Source: Chromobotia macracanthus
Taxonomy: Eukaryota; Chordata; Actinopteri; Cypriniformes; Botiidae
Assembly: GCA_036877525.1 (NCBI GenBank)
Contig: JAZGTH010000068.1
Coordinates: forward strand, 4,761,501-4,825,500
Length of the DNA stretch: 64,000 bases
Direction of reading: 5' to 3'
The position numbers and the translations under genes were made by a program. Under the pieces are notes generated by a model. It was not told the DNA's origin, ran no database searches, and worked only from the letters and a program-made list of their open reading frames with translations. This document shows positions 34,554-48,396 of the stretch, piece after piece (position 1 is the first letter of the stretch; every line of letters starts with the position of its first letter).

Positions 34554-35190
34554 ATCTACAAAAACAAGCTGTATTTTTCAAACCTTTCCGGTCTGCTGGA
34601 GGCAGTTGAGCATGAATCAGACGGCTTTAGAACAACAGAATGTGTCTACAGTCACATTGTCTATTTGATGAACAGCAAGTCAAGCACCTTGGAGAGCTCA
34701 AGTCTTATGGGATCATTTACTGCATGAACAAATTGTTTCTGAACGCTGCTGTGCTGCGATTCTGGCAATAAGTTGGTAATTTAAGTGTTCTGGACACGTT
34801 GTGATGACAGTCAATGTATTCTGCTCCTGACGCATCAGTCATCACCTTGGGTGCAAAGCATGTTGGGTATTGCAGCGGAGAGAACATTGGTACTGTTTTT
34901 TAGCTTTACCAAGGTAATTTGCTTTCTCAGTTACCTCTCCTTCCTATACAGACCTCAGTGTACACCAGAGACCCATTACATAAGTAACTTCCAATTATAT
35001 GCTGATATGATATTAAAAACAAGTTTTGTTTAACATGAATTTACTTTTCAACTAGAAGACAGTTGACAGTCATCCTAACCATATCCTCCTCCTCCTAACA
35101 TTTCTTGTATTTATTTGTGGATTTATATTTCACTCATCGCTGCCTGTAACATATTCTGATCAAATAAAATTACATTACATTCAAGCGGTC
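34554..35190 (+). other. rgs3: rgs3 3' UTR
   Basis: Non-coding sequence after the rgs3 stop, up to an AATAAA at 35163-35168. The expected length of about 640 nt is unremarkable. Confidence 0.65.
35163..35168 (+). terminator. Poly(A) signal AATAAA, rgs3
   Basis: AATAAA in the context gatcaaataaaattac, about 610 nt after the stop codon. The best candidate cleavage signal for rgs3. Confidence 0.6.
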
Positions 35191-37639
35191 AGTTTCTCAT
35201 TTTTGCTCTGCTTTAGAAAAATATCTCATTGATCAGTATTCTTATAAAGAGGATGTATATCCCCTGAAATATCTCCAGGAGGCAGCAAAGTTCCAGAATA
35301 ACACAAATTCAGGACAAAACTGACAACATTTAGCTTTCTGTAAAATACAGGAGGAAAATGCTAATACTCTTAAATATATTTGAAGACTATGATTCACATA
35401 AAGTCAGAGGAAGGTTTAGGTTATGGGATATTTGATCAGAAAATCCAAAAATCTCGAGGGCACAATTCAAAATGTTTTTTTCAAAATGTCAAAATTCAAA
35501 ACTTTTAAACTTTTTTCTTCTAAAAGTAAAAAGCCATCATTTTTAAAAAGAACACTTACAATATTACACTAAAAATGTACAATGTATTAATGCATTAGAG
35601 CAAAATCACTTCAAAACAACTTTAAAATCAAGTGGCATTTATGAAAGATAAAATAAGCACAACCAAAACAATTTTCAAACAAAAATAAGGCATGTCCATA
35701 GATGTTACCCACACCTGTGGTTACTCTGCTAAGACAAATGGGTGAACTGAGGGGAACTGACATCATTTTACCAGGTTTACCAGGCAGTTGGTTTTATGTT
35801 TTTACAATTTTGTAAGATCGGAATGGTAGCTTCCGAGGAAAATTGGCTCTGAAAATACAATTTATTATATTTTCACCTTGGAGACGTTTCCAGCCACCCA
35901 GCTCTCCATCAGACCATGAGATCAGAATCCCAGAAAACAATAAATGCAAATTCTAAATTACAATCTGTTTCATTCACCGTCTGAATGATTTTGTCTCAAG
36001 AAAAACGAGAGGAGGGAGGCAAACATCTGTGCCAGACCACAATGCTTTCTCTGCTATAGGTCGTGCTTTACCTTCTCGTGCAGTTTTGGAAGGTGTGGAA
36101 CACACTCTCCTTTTAACTTCAGGCTAATGTTCTACAAAAACAAATTAAAGGAAATTATCCATGTTTAAGAAAACAGTAACATAATTAGAGGAAAGTGGAG
36201 CCCATGTTTTTCATAATGTATAATGAAAGTCTTTGATTTTGCCTGACCTTTCCAAATGTTTCTGTGATACACACAGCTGTGTCAGCGCAAAAACAACTAT
36301 TGAGTGTACACACGTTTTATCATACAGTGCACTAGTGTGTTATGCCACAACATGTTTACTAAGCATTGCATTTGCAAATACTGTAAGAGCTATTTCCTCT
36401 GTAAGCATGTCACCAACACAGAATTACCTAGTGCTGTGTAAATGCAGTTAATACACTTACAGAGGTCTGTTACAGCTCTGGATTTACTGCATTTTACAAA
36501 TTTTACAAACATTTGACAATTAATTTTAGCTAACCCCGGTTTTCCACTCTGTAAGGATTCCAATTTAAAAGGCAATTAATAAGAGAGCCTCTCAAAGGCA
36601 AGAAGTCTTTTGTATATGTAATGGGATCCCAAAAGCGGATGAACACAAATGATCTGCGATGGTGAGTCACAGTTTCATTAAAGACCAAGCAGGTCTTTAA
36701 TGAAGTCTTTAAAGGTCTGACAAACGGCACACTGACCTGAGCAGGAGGTCAATGAGATGATAGTGGTGATGCACACAATCCAGATGTCTTCACAACGAGG
36801 ATGTTTTCATGTACAGTTAGGTCTTTAAATGCATACATACATGTATTCAAATCTAGTATGCATTTATCCTAAAACAATATGGTTCAAATTATTTTCCGAC
36901 CTCCTAAGGTGTGTTGAACAGAGGGGTTCCCAACACCAGCTGTTTGACTGCGTTCCAGAAAGTTCTACCAAACAGTTGTATGTGTGTGGTTTAAATACTA
37001 ACGTCTGTGTTTTGAAGGACGATGGCAATTTTAGGCATTTGCGCTTGTTGATGTGAACTGTTCTGTTGAAAAACATGCAAATATTTCTTTTTTTAAAGCC
37101 AAAAATGTAGTTTAGCCTTTGTCAGGAAATTGGATTTCTTAAGGAACACTGAGGTTTATTTGTGTCAGAAATGACCTGTTGCATTAAGCTTTAAGATTTT
37201 CATGGGCATTTTTACTATATATGGGAATATTTCTCCTAAAAATATATTATCATTATTATATATTTCTCATTATTAGATTTTATATTACCTTCAGTTTAAC
37301 TGTTATTAAATTGTCTTTAGTTTAACAACTAATACATTTGTTTTCTATTTTTCAATGTGCAGATTGGGAATGTATTACTGACATCATCACCTTTATCATT
37401 TTTAAATGATTTGTAATATATGATAACTGATGACCAGCTGCTCTGGTTATTCATTTATTCATATATTCACCTTTCATATATTGTGTATGTTTTTGTATGC
37501 CTACCGTGACTTATGATGCCTGTGAACATACTGTAAACTTACTTTCCCTATCTGGACAAATAAAGTTAACTACAGCAACTAACTAATATCAGCTTGGTGT
37601 TTATTTACCTCCTTAATTTAATGACCCTACATGTATTCT

Positions 37640-37698
37640 TTTAGTCTGTTGCTCGGGAAGCACCCATTCACACCCATAGATGGTGCTAGATCCCAGAG

Positions 37699-37746
<48 letters not shown>

Positions 37747-37810
37747 TAAAATGTATAACTTGAAATCAAGTCGCTTTGGATAAAAGTGTCTGCCAAATGT
37801 ATAAATGTAA
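37640..37810 (+). mobile_element. SINE with internal (CA)n, + strand
   Basis: Reads agatcccagagaa, a (CA)22 run at 37701-37744, aaatgtataacttgaaatca, then the tail gtcgctttggataaaagtgt and ctgccaaatgtataaatgta. The same SINE type as at 15.9 kb, with the CA run expanded between head and body. Confidence 0.75.
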
Positions 37811-38261
37811 TGATACAATTATAGCTATTATCGAAAACCTCTACTGTCTGAGCAGCAGTTCTATTTAGATTACTTGGGAATTATAATTAGTTACTGATGA
37901 AACTACATAGCAAAATTTAGTAGCATAATCCTTTAGATTACACACTTTTGGTAATTATGTTTAGATTGCTTTTATTATTATTATTCATCATGAGAAGGCC
38001 TGGTCTATAACCTTAACTTTTTATGATTCACCAAAAATAATAACTTGAAGTATCTCCTGAGATTGAAGTTAATATTTCAGCATTTAACATTCTCATGTTC
38101 ACAGTTCTCTCTTGGTAAATGGTCACATGACATACAGATAAACAAATACAACATTTCATCTTTGTAAGTGTTTTATTTTCATAGTTTCATTTTAAAATGA
38201 TTGCTTTAAAAATTTTACATTTTTATTACTAATTAATTACTCGCTTTTCATCAACTTATGA

Positions 38262-38571
38262 ACCGCAGTTTGAGAACCCTTACAAAAAAATTATTAGCAC
38301 TTTATAAAACTAAAAATAAAGTATACTTTCAGTCTACTTTTAATATACTTCTCAGAGAAAGTTATAAACCAGTTGTGTACTCAAAGTGTCCTGCTGTTAC
38401 AATTCAAGTATAACATAAATACCTAAAAGCTCCATTTATAAACTACAAAGTGGGCTACATTTGTCTCAGGTAGTATTGTAATAGGACATATAGAATATAC
38501 TTGAACTTTACTAAGTATACTTAAACTAAAACTTGAAGTATACATCTTTTTTGTAAGGGAAACCCTGCGGT
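38262..38571. mobile_element. MITE with ACCGCAG...CCCTTACAAAAAA ends
   Basis: Left end accgcagtttgagaaccctt then acaaaaaaa; right end inverted accgcagggtttccctt then acaaaaaa. About 310 bp, rich in agtatactt motifs, non-coding. Confidence 0.65.
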
Positions 38572-39829
38572 AAGCCTTCCATCAATACTCAAATATATTT
38601 GCATTTCTGTTTCAGGATGCATTTTCTGATTTACATTTGTGAACTTCATTGATGCTCCGCGTTTGAATGAACTTCTTAATATCTCGCCTGTCACGTGACT
38701 CGCTGTAGCAAGCAGGTGATGGTGTTTGTTACTATGGCAACTGCTCACGCTTCTCATTAGCTGTACATCATGATGGTTGATGTGATGCTTTCATGTCAAT
38801 ATTATTTTGCTTAATACAATATTGCAAGTGTGTAAGTGCAAATTTTTGTGCTATTTTTTCTCTGCAGTTGACCCTGAAGAACTCAGTAAAATTACTTACA
38901 ATACAGATGGTTTTATTTTAAAACTTTGCATTTATATAACATTAGTAATATATCCTTAGCTTGTTATTTAAAAATGATTGTTTTCACAAAACATGTTTAA
39001 ATTATATTAAATATTACACAAATAAAATGTAATAATTGCTTTAGTTTATTCTGTTGATTCAATACATTTAGCCTTTAAAACTAGTATTACTTGATTAAAT
39101 ATCATTGAACCCTTACAATAAACATTGAGCAGGCATGTAACAAATATTAATGATTTTGCAAGTCGGAATCTAGACAAACTGTTGACTTTATTAACCAAAC
39201 TAAGACATTTACATGAGCATCAAAAATGCATTCAGTAACAGAAACATGGGTCATTTGTGCCACAACTGCGCATGTGTGTTAAAATGTTTATTACGTACAT
39301 GTATAAAATATGTTAAAACCTGAAATATCATCTTACCATAAGTATTCCGACTGTTAAATTGTACATAGACTCATATAAGGTTACCAGCCAGGATTTCTCA
39401 ACGTAATTTTGATGCACTGTCATGGGAAAAGACACTGATGTAGCCAATGGTGTAGCTGTCCCAATGAGTTAACATCAGTACATAATGTCATATTCAGCCT
39501 CATGGAAAAGCAGTTAAAGTTATGAAGTCGAGGCCACATTGTTACAGATAGCATAATCATGCAATCTACAATGGAAGCGTTGAACCTGTAACAAGTTCAC
39601 TAACACCGACCAATCAGCTAGTATAACTCAGCTAACAAAAATATGTTCTAAGAACATTGCCTTTCAACATTGAGAACATTTATCAAGTAGCCTACAAATA
39701 ACCCTAAGCCTAACCCTATGATATCTAATGCATCGCAAGCTGGCTTTGATGTAACAGTTAGAAATTGTTCAGCTACATAATGAAAAACAATCACACAGAT
39801 ATGGTATTCTTAAATAAAATGATTTCATC

Positions 39830-39952
39830 TCAGACAAAGTGGTCAAATGATGCGTCAACAATAGAACCGGGCGTCTGTCTTTTAAAGGTCATCATGACTC
39901 GGATCATTTGCTTGGACGTGCCGATCACGGCAGGCATGGAGAGGGTATACTC
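39830..39952 (-). CDS. Unrecognised terminal exon (EYTLSMPAVIG...)
   Basis: Acceptor tgttttctgttag, 40 codons, TGA. The segment MIRVMMTFKRQTPGS and the codon choice (GCC GTG ATC GGC ACG TCC AAG) suggest real coding sequence. A minus-strand AATAAA lies near 39190. No family name can be given. Confidence 0.45.
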   Translation of the reverse strand, partial: EYTLSMPAVIGTSKQMIRVMMTFKRQTPGSIVDASFDHFV

Positions 39953-40436
39953 CTAACAGAAAACATTAATTTGTTTACAAAAGAGGAATTGGTTATTATT
40001 CCTTATAATAAAAGGTTACTGTTATTCTGTCATATAGCTCACTGTTGGGGACACATTGGTCTTAAAATATAGACTATAGCTATTCATACACACATAGTTA
40101 ATCATTTTTTTTGTGACCTTGTGACCTTATATTGACACCAACATTTACTTTCTTGTCGTAAATTTAACAGACAACGTATTAATTTAACTTTTTTATTAAC
40201 ATACTTTAGCAGTTTGTGTGACAGTGTGGTAGTTAAATTCACATTAGGTGCACCTGTGACACCCTGTCAGAAACTGCGCAGACAGTGTAAGGGTGACAGT
40301 GACTAGCTGCGCTTCTGCGCATTCGCCCCCTGCAGTAAAGGATGAAGTCATCGCTAAAAATGGATCCCGGTTCCTTCCTCATCATCGGTTCATCATCAGC
40401 AGATTGGAGAATGGGCAATGAGCCAGGAGTCTTCAT
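39830..40436 (-). CDS. Unrecognised two-exon gene candidate
   Basis: Two open segments on the - strand join in phase 0. Exon A, 40254-40436, runs from an ATG through 61 codons (with MMRKEPGSIFSDDFILYC) to donor gtgcac. Exon B, 39830-39952, follows acceptor ttctgttag, reads EYTLSMPAVIGTSKQMIRVM and ends at a TGA after 40 codons. Exon B has GC-ending codons and a coding feel unlike the AT-rich surroundings. I do not recognise the protein; about 101 aa, no signal peptide or membrane segment, two or three cysteines. The first ATG lies just after a possible acceptor (ctttaatag), so more exons may exist upstream. It could be the 3' end of a larger gene rather than a small gene. Confidence 0.35.
40254..40436 (-). 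CDS. Unrecognised upstream exon of the same candidate
   Basis: 61 codons from ATG to donor gtgcac, phase 0, reading MKTPGSLPILQSADDEPMMR and on to CAVSDRVSQ. The pairing with the 39830-39952 exon rests only on strand, distance (301 nt intron) and phase. Confidence 0.3.
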
Positions 40437-43400
40437 CTATTAAAGGCACCCAGCCTTTTTCTTTCCATCTTTTAAACACAGGTATCCGCACACATGCGCA
40501 AAAAAACGCTTTATCAGCTCACAAATCTTCCTGTGAAACTACATCAGAATTAACATCTTACAAGAGGAAGCTTGTTTAGAAATTGCAATGCTGAGCCTAT
40601 GGCTATGTAAATGTACCCCGAAAGATAAACAAAGTCAGTTGCACAGAATGTTACCTTAATACCATACAGTGGCAAAATTCATATTGTAGCTATGGCAACA
40701 TTTGTGCCAAATGTTCTTTGTGCTGTTTGCCTGCCCTCTTTCAATGGCTCAAATGTTTCCCATTATATCTTTCATTTTTCCTGCTGTAAATATTCCACTC
40801 TCAAATGCCTCTGCCAAAGTTTGAAATACTCCAAAGTTTTCATTTTGCATTATTCACCCCAAAGTATGCCTAAGTCAGTATCCTTCAAACCGTGCCACAG
40901 ATTGATTAGAAAAATATGGACAATTATAGGCAGCTTAACCTCATTTCTGAAAAAAACGAGGCTGGTTTGTATTTCCTCAGTTTCTAACCTGAGTCTAGAG
41001 AGGAGCCAAGGAAAATAGATGTTAATGATGTATTCCACAGTGTGGGTTGTACAATATTACTGTTAAGGGAGTCATCCAAAAAAATAAAAACAGTCCCATT
41101 GACCATGCTGGCACATCCATGATGCCTTCAAAGGTCATTTCAGACCGACTCCACAGCAGATCGCTCTTGACCAAAGGTGGAACACAAGTGGTACGGTAAG
41201 GCTGCAGACTCCAAATATGTTGTTTGCTGCCTTCAGTTTTATTGAAATATGTCTTGGTTCTTTTGGTGCAAGAAGGCCGCTTTCCAAAGAGAACGAGAAC
41301 AACAGAAACAAACAAACAACAGAACCAGAATATTCTGTACTAAGAGTACAAAACAATTTAGATGCTAGTTGTTATCAATCAGATTGCCAAACAAATTCTT
41401 TATAGTTTCGTTTTTCTTCACAGTAACTTTTATTTTGAATGATATAAGCAAAATAGACAAGGTCCAAATCTGTATGTTGATGTATGACAACCCCAACCCC
41501 AAAACAGAAATACAAAGCAATGCTATGAAGTATTGGCTCTCAGTTTTTCATCCGTTTGAGATTTCCTGTCTGAGGATTGGAGTGAATTTATATATTGAAT
41601 TTGTTTTTTCTGTCTGTGTAACCTGAAAGCCAAGGGCTATTGTCTTGTAAGGTCTTAAGGTAAATGGTAATATTTTGTCCAGATGGAGTCTTGTATGAGT
41701 GGACTGAACACAGTTTTGGCAGGTTTGCCAGTGAAAAGCAAATCTCAGTGAGGTGTTTTCATCAGGGCTGTCATGAAAGGGTCATTCCAGGCCACAAGAC
41801 ATTAAAACATGTGCTGCATTCATCTATATGTAAACTCAAAAGTATAGTTCACCAACAAAACTCAAACTGAACTCTTTCACTCTGCCATTAACACGTACAT
41901 AACCGGATGGATAATAATGAGTGGTTACATTTACACTGGTCTGATTTGTATGTAATGAACTTGTCTAAAGTTGGTTATAAGTGTTAGCCATGCCAACTAA
42001 ACGGTGCTTTTTCATTGCTCTACATATCATGCTGTTTTCCTAAGTGCCTAAATAATTGTACTAAACAAATGTTGACAACACCACTTCCCCTCTGTAACTA
42101 AATCCACAGCGAGGCTGTAGGAGAAAGTCACCTCTAGCTTTCTCGTAAGAATAAAACCATTCGCTCTCCAATAAAAAGGCAAAACAAGAATTTCCTGGTT
42201 CCAGAACATTTTTCTCTCCCAAACAAAATTCCACAATAATTCTAAACAGCTGTGTATCGCACCTCTCATCCTGACAGCATGCGTGAGTCTGAAACTATGT
42301 TACACTGGCCCTAACCCAATGCCCTGCCTGAGTCACCTCACTCAGATATTACCATGGCGGTCGTGTTGATTCTTAACTGTGTAACATAACTGGTGCAGGA
42401 GCAGTTGACTTTCCTGCTAGCTTCCAAACGACTGGAGGAATGTTCCCCGGCTGACTTCAGATCAGCAGAGCAATATTTCCTCTGTTGTGTGATGTCATAG
42501 TGCCGATAAGACTGACAGTCAAATGGCATTCAAAAGCTTTTTTGGCAGCACATGCTATCGGAGTGCTCTTGGGGGAATGGATGAAACCCAAGTACTGGGA
42601 AAACAAACCTGCAACACAAAGCTGCCAATTTCTCTCCTTCCTTTCATCTGTGCGCCAGAAGATGTAGACAAACAGATTTGTATAGACAAACACGGACACA
42701 CACACACTTTGTCTGTGTCTTGTACTGGAAATGTCTCGGTTAAAATGTCACATCGGCATCGGTTATATAAACATAAAACATTCATTGAAAAGCAGAGCAT
42801 ACTGCTTGGGAAAACTGTATGTGCAATATCCTGTTTTAAAAGCTTATTTGACAAAGGCAAAGCCTATATATGTATATACAGTAAAGCTAGCAAACAATTG
42901 TGGGGAGCATAGCTCTGATCATTTGGGGTTCAGAACTCTTGACCGAATACTTCTGTATCTTTCCGAATCGGAGCATAGTTTGAGACATTCGTGAGATCTC
43001 TTCTGAAACTTTACAGGAGACGTGAGCCAAAGACCGTTTATAACAAGATGAAAACAGTTTGAGCTAAGTGTTCATTTAATTTGCAGGCAAAATTTCAAGT
43101 CAGTACTAATTTACATGAAACGTTTTATTTCCATTTCTGAAAGTTATATACTTTTTCAATATGTTTAACGTCATATACCAACTCCTAGAGATATATAAAC
43201 TCTAACTTTTCTAACTTTAATCATGTTCTTTTTACATGGACCACGTTAAAGCAACCATGACAGTTGTCTTGTTTCTGTAATGTGGACATGTTTTTCTTTA
43301 ACTATAAGCACTTTTGGTCCTGTGGAAAAAACACTGGAGTAAATCTAATTTAGCTACTAATATTGTCTGTGTATTCACATGCATCACACAAGAAGTTTGA

Positions 43401-46400
43401 TTTTTTTTGACATTATATGTCTACCACCACATACAAATGCATTGTATGTAGTACTATGTATTCTCTGTAGTACTCTGTACTCTGTAGCAAAGATGACAAA
43501 GATAAAAATTGACATTTTAAAAACTTTAGGACTAAATGGCAGAAATCTGTTTTATGGCTCATTTGCTTGTTTTTTTGCTTGTATTTTAAACATTGTATGT
43601 ATCCTTACTATTCAAATTTTTTTTATTTTAAACCATTTTTGCATAGTTTGACTAAATTAAATGTTTCATAACTCGCTTTAGGTACATTCTTCACGATTTA
43701 CATATTTGACTGCTTATATCAACAAACAAACTAAATATATATATATATTTAATGATGGTCAGTTTAACACTTTAAATGTCTGGGTGTGAAACAAAGGTAA
43801 AATAATAAAAAATCTATTGAAGGAGGGAAAATAGGAGGGAAAATAAATAATAAATGTTGTTACGCATTTATACAACAGTACAGTACTATTACTATTTCTG
43901 CCACTAGGGGCAGTTTGGCAATTCTAAAAGCAATTTTAGAATATTCAAAATTTTACCTGTTACCGATTTTCCACAATATTAGCCTGCAACCCCCCCTTCC
44001 CTACCATCCACCCCCCGTCTCACCGTCTCGAATCAGAAAAATGATTAAAACACTTTTATTGCATCAGAAAATGTTTTTGCTGCATAAAGGACCTAAATCC
44101 AGATGTCAGTGTTTCAATCAAAGCCGTTTCAGACCAAGCGATAACTTTTATGGCATCATAACGTGAGACAAAACAGTGTTGTAAAATATAATGACCAAAA
44201 TCCTTAAGCTTGTCTCATTAATAAATTAAAGCAGTCTAATCTGAGGTATGCCGGTTCGCTCGCTTGCCATTGTTCCATGTTTGTGATTTTAAAGAGCGGC
44301 AACGGCTGTTGGAAAAACTAATTGCTGTAAGCGATCCCCATTTAGAATATCACTGAGAAAGTTTCAAAGAAGGTTTCAATGATTCATTATTCAATGAAAG
44401 CATAGCTTTCAGCATGGACAGATGTTACGTGTTATGTTGCCATATAGCTTCTGCTGTTGCCTCCAAAAACTGGAGGGAATTTGAAATTCATGACAGTCTG
44501 GGTGTGATGGCTCGCCTTTGTGAAGGATCTCACAGGGCAGAACATGTCTATGGGGATTAGGGGGCACAGAGAACGATGAGGTGGTCATGATGCTGGAAAA
44601 TATGAGATGGTAGAGCTCATTTTTGCTTTAACATTAATGCTGAAATTATATGGAGAGAACTATTTAAGCAAGTATGTGGGGATAATGGCTCTGAATCTTC
44701 ATTTGGTGCCAGGAGAATTCTGGAAAGTAACACAATCCTTTGGAATGCTCACAGCAGACCTGCGTTGTTCTCGGGCTATTTTTCAGCAACAGCAGCGAGT
44801 TGTGTGGGTGTAAGCATAAGGGCCCATAAAAATATCACGTATAGAGCCCGGGTACATTTTGTACCACAAACATTACATTGTACCCATAGACGAGTTGGGG
44901 CCTAGACTTTTTCTTTTGGTATGCTTTTCATTTTTACAGCTTTTATTACCATTAGCCGTTACAGAGAGGATTTATGTTTTTATTAGGGCATGTGCATTAA
45001 TTTAAGACAGCGCCTCAAAGGATTAATGTTTCCACATAATCATGACAAGAACTTGACATGATCCACCCAGCCTCATGTCTCCTGACACTCATGACTTTTA
45101 TATACGACAAAGTCACTGTCAAGTTCAGGTGCAACTGTACTTGGTTTATGAATTAGATAAATACATTATAAATTACATAGTCAGAATTCGATCCCATATC
45201 CTCCTGCTCATGAATCAAACATTTTACCTCCGTCTACAATCTATATGCTGTTTTTTCAAATTCAAGCTTATATTCTGTATTTTATATACCCTATAACAGG
45301 TATATATTCTTTATATTATATAAGTATATATTCAGGTATATTATATTCTTTATTCTGCTCAGTGTATTTTTCACATGGTTTATTCTTAATTTTATTCACC
45401 ATGTACATGTTGCAATTTGACGTGGTTGTGTGGACTACGTGCGCAAGAGCCGACATCATGAGGTTCCAATTAGCTACAAAAGCCGACACAAATACAGAAC
45501 CAGCTATTTATTCTCACATCCGGCACGCTTGTTTACGGCGCTTATATTTTCACACTAACCACCAGTTAGCAGAAGTATTTCCACCAGTTCTCCAGCTGAA
45601 GGTCCCCAGAATAGAGCTGAAAAATAACAAGCTAGACTACTTCGTATAATTGTTCACCACCGTTGCCTGAGGTCAAAGGCACTTCCAAAACTGATTTGTT
45701 CTTCAGTTTTTCCTCTTCTGTGGCAACCTGTGGGAAAAACCCTCAGTAAAGGAGAGGGACACCCGCACTGATCTTAGACATCCCGTCAGCTGTAGCTGGA
45801 CCTTTGGGTGACCTTGTGAAGCCGGGACTAAACTAAACCTCTTAGGACCACAAAGCCACAGTTGTCTTACTCAAGCCAATTTTGCTGCCTACTTCTAGAG
45901 TGGAATAGCCTCCGATTGTAGGCACACACAGACATGGTTGTCTGATGTTCTGCTGAAAAGGGTGCATTGCCATTTAACTTTTAATTCCGGTGTAATATAA
46001 ACAGCTCTGCTAGACAGGTTTTGTCTCTCTCTATCCAAAGCATTATTAGAAGCATTAAGTTCTTCTCAAGTTTGTCTAAACCAAGAGGTCATGATTTGGC
46101 TGTCGGCCCATTACACCACTGTTGGTTTCTCCATTGACAGACATTCAAAAGTAGTTGGTTATTCTGACAAAATTAAAATATTTCACTATATTATAGGACA
46201 TGATTTTTTGAGGCATCTTAAAAGTGTGAAAAAGAAATATTTTCTCTCTGTTTAAACACTAGTGAAATCTTTGGATTGGGCATGGCATAGTTGCAGATAC
46301 AAGAACCAATGAGATTTGATGTTATCAATGTACCACCATATTTGATTTAAACTCTGAAAATGTGATTTTAAGGTTAAAATATGAATGCATCCACTGACAT

Positions 46401-48351
46401 TAAATCACACTGCTGTGCGATGGGAACATTACGTCACTCTTCACTTTAAAAGCGCATGTCAAGATGCTTTTATTACAATCACAAAATGTTGCACTCTTGT
46501 TTTGCGGTATCATAACTATTGCTTAAACTGAGATACATATACAAATTTACTGTTTGTAGTTTATGAAAGAATATTGTTCACTCTTTTTAGTCACCTTGGT
46601 CAATTTTAAAGACAATCCTTTTGTTCTCAGCCTGTACACTTCACAAGGCTTTTTCTTTACTTACAGAGTGAGTGGGGTATTGAGTGTTTATCACTAGGGA
46701 TGACCAATGCAAAACCTGAAGCTTGGATCCACAGGAATGTTTGGAAGCATTGCCCTGAAGTGTGATTTAAAACACCCATGTCATGTGACTACGACTACAT
46801 GACACATTGGCACATTTCACAAGCTTTTCGACAGCTGGCATACCTGTCGAATCTGTGTTTGATTGACAGGGTCGGGAACAATCCACAGTCTCACATCTGT
46901 TTTAATCTAACTCTCACAAAGTTAAAAGTGACTTTAACGCTTCTTCATGGGTTTTTGTGAAAGGATTTTTTTAAAAGCTAGGCCTTACTCCCGAGATCTC
47001 AAGAGGTGTTGTAGCGACAGGTTAGAGGTCGTAATAGCCTTTATTCTTCTTGTTTGAGGACACGACTCCAATGCCGGACTGATTGTTGGTTTGAGTGGAT
47101 GCAAATAAGACCCGTTACACTTTGACAGCAGAGCAATTAACATTTTTGAATAAAAATCTCGATATGTAACAAATGTGAGACATTGTAGCTTGATTTCTTT
47201 TATTAATTTTCATTTACATGACCAAAATACCCTATAGTTAGTCATAATGAGGAGTCTACAGAATACAAAACAAGCTCATGTAGCTGTCAGACATACTCAA
47301 CACAATGCTGGTCTTTCAGATAAACGTGCAAGTGACCACTAGGTGTCACCATGGAGATGGGTGTAGGACTGTTATCTGCTTCAACTGTTTCTGTTTCACA
47401 AAGCCTTGCTCTGCCCACCACTATTTATCACGCGACCTTGGTGTCAATCTTGGCCCAGATCTCTGTGTTGCCCAGAGATAAGTGCAAACAGCTGCAGTCT
47501 GTAGCACGGACTATTGCTCCCAATCAAGATTTTACACCGGGCAACAGTGTTTCCACAATTTAAATTCTCCAGCACCGCTGGGCCCAAATTTCCCTAAGAG
47601 GGTCTCACTCTCTCAAACTCATACAGAACCTCAATATACATCAGTGCCAAGATGAGGGTTTTATTATTAGGATTATTGGGGCTGAAGGGAAAATTGCATT
47701 GGTTTCTGTTACTCTGGTACCAAAGCTGTAATTCCACAACTTACAAACATATAATTTCTATGTATTATAGCAAAGAAGAGGCAGTGAGGAAGCTGGAAAT
47801 AATGCATTTAAAATATGTCAAGACTTTCCCTTAATATGAATTAGTGCTGCAGGCTCATTTGCTTTGAGAACAATATTTGAATACCCCATGAACATGATTC
47901 ATTTTCTTCATTTTGTTATTTTTCAAGTAGCAAATAAACTTTAATAGTTTAATAGTTAGGGTAAGGTTAGTTAACCCTAACATTACAGCCTGAGAAAAAA
48001 AAATCATGATTTGCCATGTTGGTTACACAAAAATTGTATATGGCCTGCCAACAGGATTTGATTCATTTTTATTGCGATACAAAGCCTGTTCATTATAAAT
48101 TAATGTATCTGCTAAACGTTTTTGTTAACCGTGAGGGCTGTGCTCACATGTATGGTCACAAAAGTTGATTTCTTGCAGTATTTAAATACAGATTCCCAAA
48201 AAAAGACATATTACTGTTTTCACATGATACAAAGTCAAATTTACACAAAACACAAGAGGTACAATTCTATGTAATTAACCAGTGTTTATTTTCTAAATAA
48301 AACATCAGGAAAAATAACATTGATGTATTTACTGTAAATAATGCTTGAGGA

Positions 48352-48353
<2 letters not shown>

Positions 48354-48394
<41 letters not shown>
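48354..48394. repeat. (TA)n microsatellite
   Basis: About 20 AT units. Confidence 0.9.

Positions 48395-48396
<2 letters not shown>

Larger units (their letters stand above)
35191..39829. other. Intergenic stretch right of rgs3
   Basis: No exon I can support. Holds a truncated SINE with a (CA)22 tract near 37.7 kb and a MITE near 38.4 kb. Otherwise unique AT-rich sequence. Confidence 0.5.

Noticed and set aside
45130..45235. Possible minus-strand SINE head (gggatcgaattct as B box)
   Set aside because: No A box at the right distance and no SINE tail.
45245..45649. 134-codon plus-strand open frame
   Set aside because: The first half is AT-rich low-complexity text; no splice sites or known motif support the second half.
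46690..47000. Possible hAT-type end (cactagggatgacc)
   Set aside because: No matching inverted end or target duplication found.
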